Source: Streptomyces sp. NBC_01264
Lineage (GTDB): Bacteria; Actinomycetota; Actinomycetes; Streptomycetales; Streptomycetaceae
DNA length: 64,000 nt
Reading direction: 5' to 3'
Assembly: GCF_026340675.1 (NCBI RefSeq)
Contig: NZ_JAPEOX010000001.1
Span: 1,116,001 to 1,180,000, forward strand
This document shows positions 17,891 through 27,859 of this stretch, in pieces. How positions within the stretch are numbered: position 1 is the stretch's first letter; every line of letters starts with the position of its first letter. The position numbers and the translations under genes were made by a program. Below the pieces are notes generated by a model. It had not been told where the DNA came from. It was given only the letters and a program-made list of their open reading frames with translations, and ran no database searches.

Positions 17891-18784
17891 ATGTCTTCCC
17901 CGAAAGCACCCCGCGTTCCCGACCCCGTCACCCGCCACCCACTCCCGCCGTTTCCGGAGCAGGAGCAGGACCACCCCGGCTCGACCGAGGAGATGAATCC
18001 CCGACCGGACCACGGCGAGGACTCCTACCAAGGCCACGACGTGCTCCTGGACCAGGTGGCTCTGGTCACCGGAGGGGATTCCGGGATCGGCAGGGCCGTG
18101 TGCCTGGCCTTCGCCCGCGAGGGCGCGGACGTCGCCTTCACCCACCTGCCCGAGGAAGCCGACGAGGCCGCCGAGACCGCGCGCCTGGTCGGCGAGGCGG
18201 GCCGTAAGGCCGTGCCCGTGCTGTGCGACATCCGCGAGGAGACGCAGTGCGAGGCCTTGATCGCCCGCACCGTCGGCGACCTGGGACGCCTAGACATCCT
18301 CGTCAACAACGCCGCGTACCAGATGTCCCAGCCCGACGGGATCGAGGCCATCACCACGGAGCAGTTCGACCGGGTGATGAAGACCAACCTGTACGGCATG
18401 TTCTGGCTCTCCCGCGCCGCCCTCGCCCACATCCCACGAGGCGGGTCGATTATCAACACCGCCTCGGTACAGGGCTACCAGCCCAGCCCCCACCTCCTCG
18501 ACTACGCGATGACCAAGTCCGCGATCATCTCCTTCACCCACGGACTGGCGCAGATGGTCGCCGAACGCGGGATCCGCGTCAACGCCGTCGCCCCCGGACC
18601 CGTCTGGACGCCGCTGATCCCGGCGACCATGCCCGACGTCACCGAGTTCGGCAAGCAGTCGCCCCTGGGCCGAGCAGCCCAGCCGGCGGAGATGGCTCCT
18701 GCCTACGTCTTCCTGGCCTCACCCCAGGCCAGCTACATCACCGGAGAGATCGTCAACGCCACGGGCGGCACTCCCCTCCCCTGA
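17891..18784 (+). CDS. SDR-family oxidoreductase (general-stress type)
   Basis: 297 aa; ATG at 17891 follows GGAGGAACGA. A long Pro/Glu-rich N-terminal extension (about 50 residues) precedes the Rossmann motif VTGGDSGIGRAVCLAFAREG. NNAAYQ, the catalytic SVQGYQPSPHLLDYAMTKSA (YxxxK) and VNAVAPGPVWTPL complete a classical SDR. The extension and sequence resemble the YhdF/YdaD general-stress dehydrogenases. Substrate unknown. Confidence 0.9.
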   Translation: MSSPKAPRVPDPVTRHPLPPFPEQEQDHPGSTEEMNPRPDHGEDSYQGHDVLLDQVALVTGGDSGIGRAVCLAFAREGADVAFTHLPEEADEAAETARLVGEAGRKAVPVLCDIREETQCEALIARTVGDLGRLDILVNNAAYQMSQPDGIEAITTEQFDRVMKTNLYGMFWLSRAALAHIPRGGSIINTASVQGYQPSPHLLDYAMTKSAIISFTHGLAQMVAERGIRVNAVAPGPVWTPLIPATMPDVTEFGKQSPLGRAAQPAEMAPAYVFLASPQASYITGEIVNATGGTPLP

Positions 18785-18843
18785 CCTGCCGCGATCGGGT
18801 ACGCGGGGCCCACCACGACGTCGGCGCAACGAGGAGAACGATC

Positions 18844-21087
18844 ATGACGAAGAAGAAGCAACGGCAGTCAGCAGAAGACGCCGCCCGCAACGAACTACCC
18901 GGCCGACCGGGCTCGGTGCCCCCGCCCCTGGCCGAGCCCACACAGCCGAACGAACCCTTGCCCCCGAAAGCAGATCAGGACGGCCCCGAGACGGTCAGCC
19001 CCACGGGCCAGCCCACAGGAGCGGACCAGGCGCGCGTCGCGCAGAGTGGCGCTTACCTGACTACCGCCCAGGGCGCACGCCTGCCCGACACCGATCACTC
19101 GCTCAAGGCGGGCCCGCGCGGCCCAGTCCTCCTCCAGGACCATCACCTGCGCGAGAAGATCACCCACTTCGACCACGAGCGGATCCCGGAACGGGTGGTC
19201 CACGCGCGGGGCGCCGCCGCCCACGGTGTCTTCAAGGGCTACGGAACGGCAGGTGAGGTGTCCAAGGCGGCGTTCCTTGCGAAGGGCGTGGAGACTCCGG
19301 TCTTTGTACGGTTCTCCACCGTGCTGGGCTCGCGCGGCTCGGCGGACACGGTGCGCGACACCCGCGGGTTCGCCACGAAGTTCTACACCGGCGAGGGCAC
19401 CTTCGACCTGGTGGGCAACAACATCCCGGTGTTCTTCATCCAGGACGCGATCAAGTTCCCCGACGTCATCCACGCCGGCAAGCCGCACCCCGACCGGGAG
19501 ATCCCGCAGGCCCAGAGCGCGCATGACACCTTCTGGGACTTCGTGTCCCTGCACACCGAGGCCACCCACCACACCCTCTGGAACATGTCCGACCGCGCCA
19601 TCCCCCGCTCACTGCGCATGATGGAGGGCTTCGGCGTCCACACCTTCCGGCTGGTCAACGCGTCCGACGAGAGCGTGCTGGTGAAGTTCCACTGGAAGCC
19701 CAAGCTGGGCGTGCACTCCCTGGTCTGGGAGGAAGCGCAGCTGATCTGCGGCATGGACCCCGACTTCCACCGCCGCGACCTCGCCGACGCCATCGAATCG
19801 GGCGCGTTCCCGCAGTGGGAGCTGGGCATCCAGGCCTTCCCCGACACCGAGGACCAGATGTTCGAGGGCATCGACCTCCTCGACCCGACGAAGATCGTCC
19901 CGGAGGAGCTCGCGCCGGTCCAGCCCATCGGGCTGATGCCCCTGAACGCCAACGTCAAGAACTACTTCGCCGAGACCGAGCAGGTCGCCTTCCACCCCGG
20001 CCATCTGGTCCCCGGCATCGACGTCACCGACGACCCGCTGCTCACCGGCCGCCTCTTCTCCTACCTCGACACCCAGATCAGCCGCCTCGGCGGCCCCAAC
20101 TTCGGCCAGATCCCCGTCAACCGGCCGCACGCACCCGTCAACGACATGCTCCGCGACGGGATGCACCAGAGCGCCGTCCACACCGGCGTCGCCCCCTACC
20201 ACCCCAACACCCTCGACGGCGGCTGCCCCTTCCTCGCGGGCGCCGACATGAGCGCCTTCATCGAGACGCCCGTGAAGGTTCCGGCAGCGAGCAAGGTCCG
20301 CGAGACACCAGCCTCCTTCTCCGACCACTTCACCCAACCCCGCCTGTTCTGGCTCAGCATGACCCCGACCGAGCGCGAACACATCATCGCGGCCTACACC
20401 TTCGAACTGAACAAGTGCTACGAGCAGGCCATCAAGGAACGCACCCTGAAGGTCCTGGCCAACATCGACCCGCAGTTGTGCGAGGAGGTGGCCTCGGGTC
20501 TCGGTCTGCCGGCTCCTGTCGCCACCGTGCCGCTCGTCGCGGCCGACCCCAGCCCCGCCCTCTCCCAGATGGGAGGAACCTGGCCGACCGACGGACGCGT
20601 GATCGGGATCATCGCCGACCCGGCCGCCGACCTGGACGGTGTACGGACCGCTCGACAGGCGATCCTGGACTCCGGCATGGTGCCCCTCGTCATCGCACCC
20701 ACTGGCGGCACCCTCGGCCCCGACGGCGATCCGATCGCCGTCCAACGCACCTTCGCCACCGCCCGTTCCGTCGAATTCGACGCCCTCCTCCTGGCTGGCG
20801 CGCCCGAAGCGGGCTCAGATGCCTACGGCGCCCGCGACGCAAAGGCCGGTACCGCACGACCTCCCACAGCTCCCGACCCGCGCGTCCTGTTGCTCGTCAC
20901 CGAGGCGTACCGCCACGGCAAGGCCGTCGGCGGCTGGAACAGTGCGGAGCAGCTCCTCGAAACGTGCGGCATCACTGCGGACGATCCCGGCATTGCTACT
21001 GGCGAGACCAGCACGGCGATCGTGGAAGAGCTATCGCAAGCGCTGGGCGAACATCGCGCATGGGCCCGTTTCCCCGCCAACCTCTGA
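18844..21087 (+). CDS. katE: Large-subunit (HPII-type) catalase
   Basis: 747 aa, the length expected of clade 2 catalases. A flexible N-terminal arm of about 60 residues is followed by the haem catalase core: catalytic His in [13 protein letters not shown], Asn in [12 protein letters not shown] and the proximal haem region [20 protein letters not shown]. The C-terminal 160 residues form a DJ-1/PfpI-like domain ([20 protein letters not shown] to [17 protein letters not shown]), diagnostic of HPII. It detoxifies hydrogen peroxide in the cytoplasm. ATG at 18844 follows GAGGAGAACG. A strong hairpin follows the stop. Confidence 0.95.
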   Translation: MTKKKQRQSAEDAARNELPGRPGSVPPPLAEPTQPNEPLPPKADQDGPETVSPTGQPTGADQARVAQSGAYLTTAQGARLPDTDHSLKAGPRGPVLLQDHHLREKITHFDHERIPERVVHARGAAAHGVFKGYGTAGEVSKAAFLAKGVETPVFVRFSTVLGSRGSADTVRDTRGFATKFYTGEGTFDLVGNNIPVFFIQDAIKFPDVIHAGKPHPDREIPQAQSAHDTFWDFVSLHTEATHHTLWNMSDRAIPRSLRMMEGFGVHTFRLVNASDESVLVKFHWKPKLGVHSLVWEEAQLICGMDPDFHRRDLADAIESGAFPQWELGIQAFPDTEDQMFEGIDLLDPTKIVPEELAPVQPIGLMPLNANVKNYFAETEQVAFHPGHLVPGIDVTDDPLLTGRLFSYLDTQISRLGGPNFGQIPVNRPHAPVNDMLRDGMHQSAVHTGVAPYHPNTLDGGCPFLAGADMSAFIETPVKVPAASKVRETPASFSDHFTQPRLFWLSMTPTEREHIIAAYTFELNKCYEQAIKERTLKVLANIDPQLCEEVASGLGLPAPVATVPLVAADPSPALSQMGGTWPTDGRVIGIIADPAADLDGVRTARQAILDSGMVPLVIAPTGGTLGPDGDPIAVQRTFATARSVEFDALLLAGAPEAGSDAYGARDAKAGTARPPTAPDPRVLLLVTEAYRHGKAVGGWNSAEQLLETCGITADDPGIATGETSTAIVEELSQALGEHRAWARFPANL

Positions 21088-21090
21088 CGC

Positions 21091-21134
21091 CAAGCGCCGC
21101 CCCGCCCGCACATTCGCGGACAGGGCGGCGCTTG
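21091..21134 (+). terminator. Catalase terminator hairpin
   Basis: CAAGCGCCGCCC at 21091-21102 pairs perfectly with GGGCGGCGCTTG at 21123-21134, starting 3 bp after the catalase stop. It would also end transcription of the convergent hemerythrin gene. Confidence 0.8.
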
Positions 21135-21245
21135 ATCGGGAGCGGAGTCACGAAATTGGCGGCCCGCAGTCAGTGCTTGGCGCTTGGGACGGCCAGGGGC
21201 TCGCCGGGAGCCTTCTTCTTCGCCGCCTCCATCTGCTCGCCGAGT

Positions 21246-21641
21246 TCAGTGAGGCGGTTGCGACATGGCCTTGCGGACGTCCGGGAACCACTCCTTCTCC
21301 TCCTCCTCGACATGGTGACGGACGTTCTCCATCAGCACGCTCATCTTGGCGTCGAACCGCTCATCGGCCGCGTCGAGGTCCTTCAGCTCAGAGAGCATCC
21401 ACAGCACGACATGATGCTCCTCGATGCTCTCCAGGACGTGGTCCTTGGTGTCGGGCGCCGCCTCCCGGGCAGCCGGGTAGAAGATCTTCTCCTCGATCCA
21501 GGTGTGCGTGGTCAGCTCGTCGATCACCTTGTCCGCGATCTTCCGCTTCTCGGCGTGCGCGTCATCGCCGGCCTTCTCGAACTGCTTGAACAGCTTCTCA
21601 ACCGTCTTGTGGTCTTCCTTGAGCAGTACGATCCCGTCCAC
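21246..21641 (-). CDS. Hemerythrin HHE-domain protein, 3' end frameshifted
   Basis: GTG at 21641 has AGGAGG 6 nt upstream. The 131-aa product keeps the HHE core: LKEDHKTVEKLFKQFE, THTWIEEKIFYPAAR, SIEEHHVVLWMLSELKD and NVRHHVEEEEKEWFPDVRK. Such proteins bind a di-iron centre and sense or carry O2 or act in peroxide/NO stress. After KAM the frame gives SQPPH and a stop, while another frame continues CRNRLTELGEQMEAAKKKAP to a stop at 21170, which fits a lost 2 bp near 21268. The metal-binding core is intact, so it may still function. Confidence 0.85.
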   Translation of the reverse strand: MDGIVLLKEDHKTVEKLFKQFEKAGDDAHAEKRKIADKVIDELTTHTWIEEKIFYPAAREAAPDTKDHVLESIEEHHVVLWMLSELKDLDAADERFDAKMSVLMENVRHHVEEEEKEWFPDVRKAMSQPPH

Positions 21642-21854
21642 CAAGCGCCTCCTGAGCTCTCGTACAGGAGCGGCGCGGACGGCCACCCCCCACCCGTGTA
21701 CCCCGACCGCGATCACGCTGCTCGTCCCAAGCGAGGGATTGGCCTGGACGGGCGAAGCGGCTAGACGGTCCAACGGTGGAGCTGACGCGCCCGGGTTAAC
21801 CGATAAACCCCGTTGAGAACTGATATGTCCGCTGGGAACGGGTAAGGGCTGCGC

Positions 21855-22052
21855 ATGACTGCAATCGGAACGCTCGCCGCCGAAGGCCAGGCCTCGCTCT
21901 TCCTCATGCTTGCCGGAGTGGTCCTGGTCGTCCTTCTGATCGGCGCATTCTGGTACGGGAGCCGACGCAGACGCCGCGAGGCACCGCCGGTCGAGCAGAA
22001 CCCCGTCGCTCAGTGTCGCGCAGACTCCTGGCAGACGTATCCCGGCTCGTAG
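21855..22052 (+). CDS. DUF6479-like small membrane protein
   Basis: 65 aa with one transmembrane helix (LFLMLAGVVLVVLLIGAFWYGS) followed by a basic RRRRREAPP stretch, the pattern of DUF6479-like Streptomyces proteins. It is shorter than most and its C-terminus (CRADSWQTYPGS) does not look like the usual acidic tail, so the 3' part may be frameshifted. Role unknown. Confidence 0.55.
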   Translation: MTAIGTLAAEGQASLFLMLAGVVLVVLLIGAFWYGSRRRRREAPPVEQNPVAQCRADSWQTYPGS

Positions 22053-22118
22053 CACGACGGATCCAACGGGCTGAACCGGCCGATCCCTCGACTGCGGCAC
22101 AGGTAGGCCGCCGACACC

Positions 22119-22300
22119 TCAAGCCTCCGTCACAAGGAAGAGCTGGGCGGCGCCCATGAGTCTCAGCAGGTGAGCGAACTGCGGAGGCGGGTTCTTGAGG
22201 CGAATGGTCCGACCCGGTTCCTGCGCGATGAGGCCGCATACAGGAGGGTGTGGAGGCCCGATGAGTCGCAGAAGGTGAGACTGGGGCCGTCCCGCTGCAC
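22119..22300 (-). pseudogene. STAS-domain gene remnant
   Basis: On the minus strand one frame reads SLTFCDSSGLHTLLYAASSR, the STAS phosphosite. After a shift near 22210 another frame reads PGRTIRLKNPPPQFAHLLRL and MGAAQLFLVTEA to a TGA at 22121, the normal C-terminal end of such proteins. No N-terminal strand or start is visible. It is a decayed anti-anti-sigma gene. Confidence 0.6.
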
Positions 22301-22588
22301 CCCGCTTCCCCGGCGCCTCCGCACGCGTGACCTCTTCAGCCGACCGGAAGAGCCGATGCGGCTCCCGCCGCGCGATCTGCGCTCACGGGTGGGGACGTGG
22401 CGGGGCAACATATTCTCGGATCTGGTACTCATCCCCGCCCTCGCTGCGATCCTGCTCGCCTCCAGCGCTTGCCTGTCCCGACTGAGCCCGGACCACGCTC
22501 TGCCGGCGCTCCCCGTTGGCGGGTCGATCGTTCGGGTGCAGTCGAGGCTCTGGCGGGATGACAGCGTGATGGCGGGTAGGCGTCGTGT

Positions 22589-23170
22589 ATGAACTCACGC
22601 ACCGGTGACACCTCGCTCACGGCCGACCCGGCGGTGGCACTTCACACCGCCTCGGCCTGGTGGCTCACAGCCCTGGACCGGCTCGAACGTACGACGGCGG
22701 CCGATCCCGCCATCAGGGCTCTCCAGAGGGGCATCCGCTCTCTTCCCCTGGGTGGCGTACGCGACCTGCTGCGCGGCAGGCCCCTGGGCCACCCCGTGCA
22801 CCCCGTGCTCGTCCAAGTGCCCATCGGATGCTGGCTGTCGGCCTCGGTACTGGACGCCGTACCCGGCGCCCGACACGCCGCGACCACCCTCACCGCCGTC
22901 GGCCTGACCGGTGTCGCCCCGGCAGCAGTGGCCGGCTGGGCGGACTGGGCGGACCTGCCGCCCGAGCAGGCGCGGGTCGGGCTGGCCCATGCCGTCTCCA
23001 ACGTGGCCGCGGTGGCCTGTTATACGGCGTCCTTGGCAGCGCGGCTCCAGGGCCGCTCGGCGAAGGGGCGGATGTGGTCCTTGGGCGGACTGGCTGCCGT
23101 GGCCATCAGCGGTGCGCTGGGCGGGCACGTGGCATACCGGCAGTCTGTCGGAGCGCACGCCGCAACGTAA
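22589..23170 (+). CDS. DUF2231 family membrane protein
   Basis: 193 aa. GHPVHPVLVQVPIGCWLSAS is the DUF2231 signature (HPxHP). Four hydrophobic segments follow (ATTLTAVGLTGVAPAAVAGW; AHAVSNVAAVACYTASLAAR; GLAAVAISGALGGHVAY). The N-terminal 60 residues are soluble. Related proteins often sit near redox or haem proteins; no function is assigned. Confidence 0.85.
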   Translation: MNSRTGDTSLTADPAVALHTASAWWLTALDRLERTTAADPAIRALQRGIRSLPLGGVRDLLRGRPLGHPVHPVLVQVPIGCWLSASVLDAVPGARHAATTLTAVGLTGVAPAAVAGWADWADLPPEQARVGLAHAVSNVAAVACYTASLAARLQGRSAKGRMWSLGGLAAVAISGALGGHVAYRQSVGAHAAT

Positions 23171-23273
23171 GGGACACCGCTGCGCGCCGCTCTGCCCGGG
23201 CCTTGAGAGGCCCCGGTCGGTCAGGGGAGCTTCCGTACGCTCCCCGCCCTCCCCCACTTCACGGGGCCTCGTC

Positions 23274-23421
23274 TCAGGAGATGGAAGGCGGTGTTGCCGT
23301 GTGGTCGGGATGGTGGTGGGTGCGGCGCTTCGTCTTGAGTCGGGCCTCCAGGAGGTGGTCACGCCCGCCGGCCAGCTCGTCGACGATGTCCCGTTCCACC
23401 GCGGCGAAGGGTTGGTAGTAA
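23274..23421 (-). pseudogene. Conserved actinobacterial protein, 3' part (split by IS5)
   Basis: Encodes YQPFAAVERDIVDELAGGRD and HLLEARLKTKRRTHHHPDHT to a stop at 23274. It is the C-terminal third of the gene whose 5' part lies at 24309-24610. Removing the IS5 element and one TAA repeat joins the halves in frame as NETY-YQPF. Confidence 0.75.
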
Positions 23422-24308
23422 CTGATCGTTTCAGAATGAGATTGGTTGCGGGGCTTGGCAGTTGGGTGTGGTGTCGGCAGGATCTGGGGTGTGTCTGCTG
23501 ATCTCGTGCCTGATGACCTGTGGGAACGTGTGGCCCCATTGTTGCCGGAGCGGCCGGCCAGGCGGTTTCGGTATCCCGGGCGGCTGCCGGTAGACGATCG
23601 TGCGGCGTTGAGGGCCATCGTTTACGTGCTGTGCAAGGGCGTGAGCTGGCGGGACGTTCCCGCTGAGCGGTTCGGCTGCAGTGGTGTGACGGCCTGGCGC
23701 CGGCTTCGGGACTGGACCGAGGCAGGCGTGTGGCCCCGCCTCCACGAAGTCCTCCTGGCCGAGCTGCGGGCCGCCGGGCTGCTGGACAAGGATGACGCCG
23801 CGATCGACGCCTCGCACGTCAGAGCCCTCAAAGGGGGGCTCACACCGGACCTTCGCCAGTCGACCGCGCCCGCCCGGGGAGCAAGCACCACCTCATCGTC
23901 GACCGGCACGGAACCCCACTCGTCGTCTCCCTGACCAGCGGAAACCGTCACGACGTCACCCAGCTCATGCCTCTGCTCAACGCGATACCCCGCATCCGCG
24001 GGCTTCGAGGACGGCCACGTCACCGACCCCGCCGACTCTTCGCCGACCGCGGCTACGACTTCGACAAGTACCGGCGCCTGATCCGGGCCCGCGGGATCAC
24101 CCCCAGGATCGCCCGCCGCGGCACACTTCACGGCTCCGGCCTGGGCAAGACCCGCTGGGTCGTCGAGCGCACCTTCGCCTGGCTCCACCAGTTCAAACGC
24201 CTTCGAATCCGCTACGAGATACGAGCCGACCTCCACCTCGGACTCCTCCAACTCGCCTGCAGCATCATCTGCTTACGGCGACTCCGAACCTCATTCTGAA
24301 ACGATCAG
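23422..24308 (+). mobile_element. IS5-family insertion sequence, complete, 887 bp
   Basis: Terminal inverted repeats start CTGATCGTTTCAGAATGAG at both ends. The flanking direct repeat TAA (23419-23421 and 24309-24311) is a 3-bp target duplication. It carries a two-frame transposase gene on the plus strand and interrupts a conserved minus-strand gene. Confidence 0.92.
23491..24299 (+). CDS. IS5-family transposase made by -1 frameshift
   Basis: Frame A starts at GTG 23491 (SADLVPDDLWERVAPLLPER) and would stop at 23934. Frame B carries the rest (SKHHLIVDRHGTPLVVSLTS to LRRLRTSF). The sequence AAAGGGGGG at 23830-23838 is a good slippery site: a -1 shift there joins RALKGG to AHTGPSPVDRARPGSKHHL. 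DDE residues fall in AAIDASHVRA, FADRGYDFDKY and TRWVVERTFAWLHQFKRLR. This two-frame layout is usual for the IS427 group. Confidence 0.88.
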
Positions 24309-24610
24309 TAAGTCTCGTTGTAGGCCTCGACGATCTGGAACGTCCAGTGGCCGGGGATGACGTTGCGGCCCACGATCTCGCGCTCGACCCGGGCTGCCTG
24401 CTCCTCGTGGCCCGCCTCGCGCAGCAGCCGGACCGCGTCCCCGAGCTCGAAATCCGCCGTCCCGGTCAGCTGGTGGAACCCGTACAGATGGCCGCGGGCC
24501 CGTTCCGTGGTCTCCAGGGCCTTCGACAGCGCACCCAACGCGTGCACTGTCTTCTCGTCGCCACCGTCCGGGACCTGATGCTCCGGGTCCATCTCACGAT
24601 TGCTATCCAT
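24309..24610 (-). pseudogene. Conserved actinobacterial protein, 5' part (split by IS5)
   Basis: From ATG 24610 the frame encodes a hydrophilic helical protein: EKTVHALGALSKALETTERA, HQLTGTADFELGDAVRLLRE and GRNVIPGHWTFQIVEAYNET, where IS5 begins. The repaired gene has 149 codons (148 aa). I recall similar uncharacterised actinobacterial proteins but can give no function. An in-frame ATG at 24688 is an alternative start. The insertion is clean, so the loss may be recent. Confidence 0.7.
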
Positions 24611-25571
24611 GGAGGATGTTCTGCCCCGTGGCGCCTTAACCGAGCGGCCGAGTGAGCCAAGCGGCTTATCGGCAGATGCCTCGGCCATCGACGCGGTTCA
24701 ACCGCGGCACCATTTCGACACGGAGCGACCGGAACAAGACCGGTGGCGCTCCCCCAGCTCGCCCAGATCCCGGTCAAAACCATCTGGGTATACCCGGCGA
24801 AGTCACCTCCGCCCTACGGAACGTCACTCCGGGCCTTAGCGACGTCCTCCCCCCTCCCCCGGCCATACGCGAGGCCGCCTCGGACGATCTGGCCGTCCAG
24901 GCCGTGCAAGACGCGGCGAAAGCCGTTGCCGAGGCACTGGCCGACGTCGCGGAAGCCGTCAGCGCCGGCACCGGGCTCCCGACGCGGCTCTCGGACCAGG
25001 ATCCGGAGCCGGATCCCGGCGGTTGACCCACACCACCCGGTTAGCGTGCGGCGGCCACTCGAATGGCGAAGGACCCGACGATCGCCCTCGACGCTGCCAC
25101 GGCCTTGCGCTGGGCACGGTGAACGGCCCCGCTACCGACCGCTCATCAGCTACAGCGCGGGGCGCCCACCGGCATATCCTCGACCGCTTCACCTACCCGC
25201 TTTGTGGACTACCCACAACGTGGCGGCACGACCTACGCGAGGGAGGAGGACTGAGCCGCAGCCTCGGCAAAAGGGCAACGGAGACGCCCGCGCCGCCTAT
25301 GGGGATCAAGACTGGAGGCCCCTGCGCAACGATCGCCTTCCAGGAGGCGCGCGCCCTCGCCCCCGATAGCGTCATCTAACTACTCGTCAGTAGAGTCAGC
25401 AAAAGGCCAGCATCCATCCGAGTAGACCTGACCACACCCTCACCCACACGGGACACATGTTCAAGATCAGAAAACCGCCGCATGGGCCAGCCGCTCACCA
25501 TCTGACCAGAAAGAAGCGGAGCGCGGGCTGTGACACTGTCCAACTCGCGGCTCGCCTGACGTCAGTGCAGT
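24611..25571. other. Stretch without a firm gene
   Basis: The only protein-like part is a plus-strand frame ending at 25026 whose last 60 residues are a helix-prone Ala-rich segment (AVQAVQDAAKAVAEALADVA). Its first half looks non-native and no convincing ribosome site was found, so I do not call it. The remainder has no recognised motif. Confidence 0.3.
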
Positions 25572-25918
25572 TCAGCCCGTTCTTCCCCTGGGCTTCAAGC
25601 GAGTTGGGGGGAGTTCGGGGGCAGGAATCGGAGGGCCGTCGTAGCCCTTCACCTCACCGTAGCGGGTCCCGTTCATCCAGTCCTCGCAGAATTCTCTTGG
25701 GTCCGTCCGATCCAGTTCCAGAACATCGCGATCGCGTCCTCGAGCGCATCAAAGCCGGGCAGCGGCGCGTCAGCTCCGGGGCGAGCGACGAAGTCCACGC
25801 GGCGCGGTCGAGGTAGGGCGTCGACCCTGAAGAGCCGGACGGCTTCCACCTGAGCCTCACCTACGGGCAACGAAGTTCCGGACTCAAAGTTCAGGCTTGG
25901 CAGCGATCCGGCCCTCAT
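25572..25918 (-). pseudogene. Unknown protein gene with frameshift
   Basis: One frame from ATG 25918 gives VEAVRLFRVDALPRPRRVDF and PGFDALEDAIAMFWNWIGRT. A second frame continues DPREFCEDWMNGTRYGEVKG and PPIPAPELPPTRLKPRGRTG to a stop at 25572. Joining them near 25702 gives a plausible protein of about 115 aa. I do not recognise it. Balanced composition on both sides of the shift is the reason to keep it. Confidence 0.35.
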
Positions 25919-26323
25919 GACGTGCCGGCCAGAGCCCCCGCAGCCAGGCAGGCATACACGCTCAAACTTCCCACGAAAACGCGCGAGCCCACACCGAGCG
26001 CGAATCGCACTCAGAGGCGGAGCAATCTCGGATCCCTACCCCGCCCGTTCTGTATCGGATCGACCGGATCACATCGCGCTCAACGCTGCGTAACCAGCAC
26101 GAAACCAGCATCGCACTCCCAAAACAGGCGCAACTCTGCAATTCCGACAGGGGCCTCCTACCCGCTTCCGGAGGGGTCCACGGGGATCGGTCCGGGCCGT
26201 ATGGTGGCGCGGCACACTCAGGTGGGGTTGATTGTGATGGCGCGCCACATATGCCGCTGACCTGCGGACTTCTACGTTGTGGCCACACCCGACGTCCCTC
26301 CAGACATCCTGGAAGTGGTCCAC
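25919..26323. other. Stretch without recognisable gene
   Basis: Lower GC than its neighbours in places (around 25940-26130). No motif, RNA gene or repeat seen. Confidence 0.3.
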
Positions 26324-26416
26324 ATGGCCTCCACCGCAGCCGACCCGAAGGCTCCGTCCGGCATCAGACGGATCGTCGCCGCCAGTCTCATCGGGACCAC
26401 CATCGAGTGGTACGAC
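26324..26416 (+). pseudogene. MFS (metabolite:H+ symporter type) transporter N-terminal stub
   Basis: From ATG 26324 the sequence reads SGIRRIVAASLIGTTIEWYD, the conserved start of MHS-type major facilitator transporters (shikimate/citrate-proline family). After Asp the expected FFLYG continuation is replaced by unrelated sequence (NSSDQSYHLRLFG). Only about 31 codons remain. Confidence 0.65.
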
Positions 26417-26904
26417 AACTCATCCGACCAGAGCTACCACCTGCGGCTATTCGGCGCACAGGACGTCCGAGTCAGCACCGAACCAGCACGGGATCCGGAG
26501 ACGCCCGCTCCCCCGCCACCCGGCAGCACACCGGGACCCACAGCAAAGGCATCAACGACGCACGCCATGTCACGCTCAGTGCACCAAGAAGCCTGATAGT
26601 GGCCGGACCCCTTTGGTGCCGATGCCGACTTCACCGACGACCTTGCTGTGGCCCGGCGCTACCTTGCCGCTGTCAGCAGCAAGCCGGTGACCGTACGTCA
26701 ACCGCCGAGGCCACTCACCGGATCAAGGCGATCGGCCCGCTCGACCGCACCCCTTCGGGGGCGCGGGCTCCCCGCCGTGCGCCGGCACCGTGGACGCGCT
26801 CACAGAAGAGCTCACGAGGAGCCCCCGACCCCACCTGTCCAGCGGCACGCACAGCGGACGGCCGTCCAGGTCGTCTGAAATTCAGGACCCGGATTCCAGG
26901 CCGA
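26417..26904. other. Stretch without recognisable gene
   Basis: Follows the breakpoint of the MFS stub. Long frames exist on both strands but none shows motifs or a ribosome site. Probably decayed DNA. Confidence 0.35.
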
Positions 26905-27456
26905 TCAGAACGGGCCGTAGAGCCAGTTGCCCGGGGCATCCGGGTCCTCACTGGTGAAGAACTCCACCACGGCGGCATCGATTTCAGCCGGATCCAAGGT
27001 GCCGTTCCCATCGCGGTCCAGGCGGCGGAACGCCTCCTCCATCCGCTGCGCGGGCACTCCACCGATTGCCCGGCTGAGCCGCAGGTACTCGTCCAGCCCG
27101 ATCAGTCCGTCCTCGTCGACGTCCGTCAGGGCGAGCCACGCCGAGGCCCCCGCGTGCAGGGTCTCCAGCAGGGTGACGGGGCTGGCGGCCACCGAGCGTC
27201 GGATCCCCTGCTCGAAGGCTTCGAGGTCGAGGCGGCCGCCCCCGAGATCGAGGTGTGCGAGGTGGTCGGCCCAAAGCCGGTGCAGGGCGTCGCGGAGCGT
27301 GCGGATCCGGTCCGGCTGCCCCGGGAACGCTTCAGCCATCCGGTCGGCTACAGCAGCCAGGTCGTCTTCCCTAAGGTAGCCGTCCCGGTCGGCGTCGAGC
27401 AGCGTGAACATGTAGTGCATCTTGCGGGTCAGCACCGGGGTGGCGAGGTCGGGCAC
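26905..27456 (-). CDS. EF-hand calcium-binding protein (calerythrin/CabC-like)
   Basis: 183 aa from a GTG with GGAGGAACC upstream. Four EF-hand positions are laid out as in calerythrin. Hand 1 (DADRDGYLREDDL), hand 3 (DVDEDGLIGLDEY) and hand 4 (DRDGNGTLDPAEI) keep Asp/Asn/Glu ligands. Hand 2 (LDLGGGRLDLEAF) is degenerate. Such cytoplasmic proteins buffer or sense Ca2+, and CabC-type proteins affect aerial growth in Streptomyces. It stands alone between decayed stretches. Confidence 0.92.
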   Translation of the reverse strand: MPDLATPVLTRKMHYMFTLLDADRDGYLREDDLAAVADRMAEAFPGQPDRIRTLRDALHRLWADHLAHLDLGGGRLDLEAFEQGIRRSVAASPVTLLETLHAGASAWLALTDVDEDGLIGLDEYLRLSRAIGGVPAQRMEEAFRRLDRDGNGTLDPAEIDAAVVEFFTSEDPDAPGNWLYGPF

Positions 27457-27859
27457 GAGGGTTCCTCCGAGGAGTGGCGGACGTCAATGCGGTCTTCGCG
27501 GCCCATCCTTCGCGGGGCCGATCATCGCCGCCCTCGTCCCTCACCCATCCGGACGCGGGGAACAGACATCCAGTCGTCACCCACTCGACGGCGTCTCAGG
27601 CGGCACCACACCCCGGGCGCGCCCGAGGCCCCTGCAAGGTCCGGCCCCCACGGCGCCAACTCCGGACGCCTCAAAGCTCCAATGCCTCGCACCCGCTGCC
27701 GGTCACCTGCACATCACCCCTCGTCGAGGTGTTCCGGACGATCACGACAGCAAGCGCGCAACCGATCATCGGCGCACTCGTTGTGATCTCGGGTGCGCTG
27801 GGAGTGCGCCCCCGGAGCACAGCTGAGCAGCATGCGCTAGTCGAAGTGGGTTACTGGTC
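27457..27859. other. Intergenic region, divergent promoters
   Basis: Separates the EF-hand gene from the GNAT-ThiF gene. No gene seen. It should hold promoters for both, but I could not pick out a convincing -10/-35 pair. Confidence 0.4.

Noticed and set aside
21829..21854. SigB-type promoter before the small membrane gene (GGGTAA)
   Set aside because: No GTTT-like -35 element at 14-16 bp spacing.
24652..25026. Possible 124-aa plus-strand protein
   Set aside because: Only an Ala-rich C-terminal helix looks protein-like; no ribosome site and the N-terminal half looks random.
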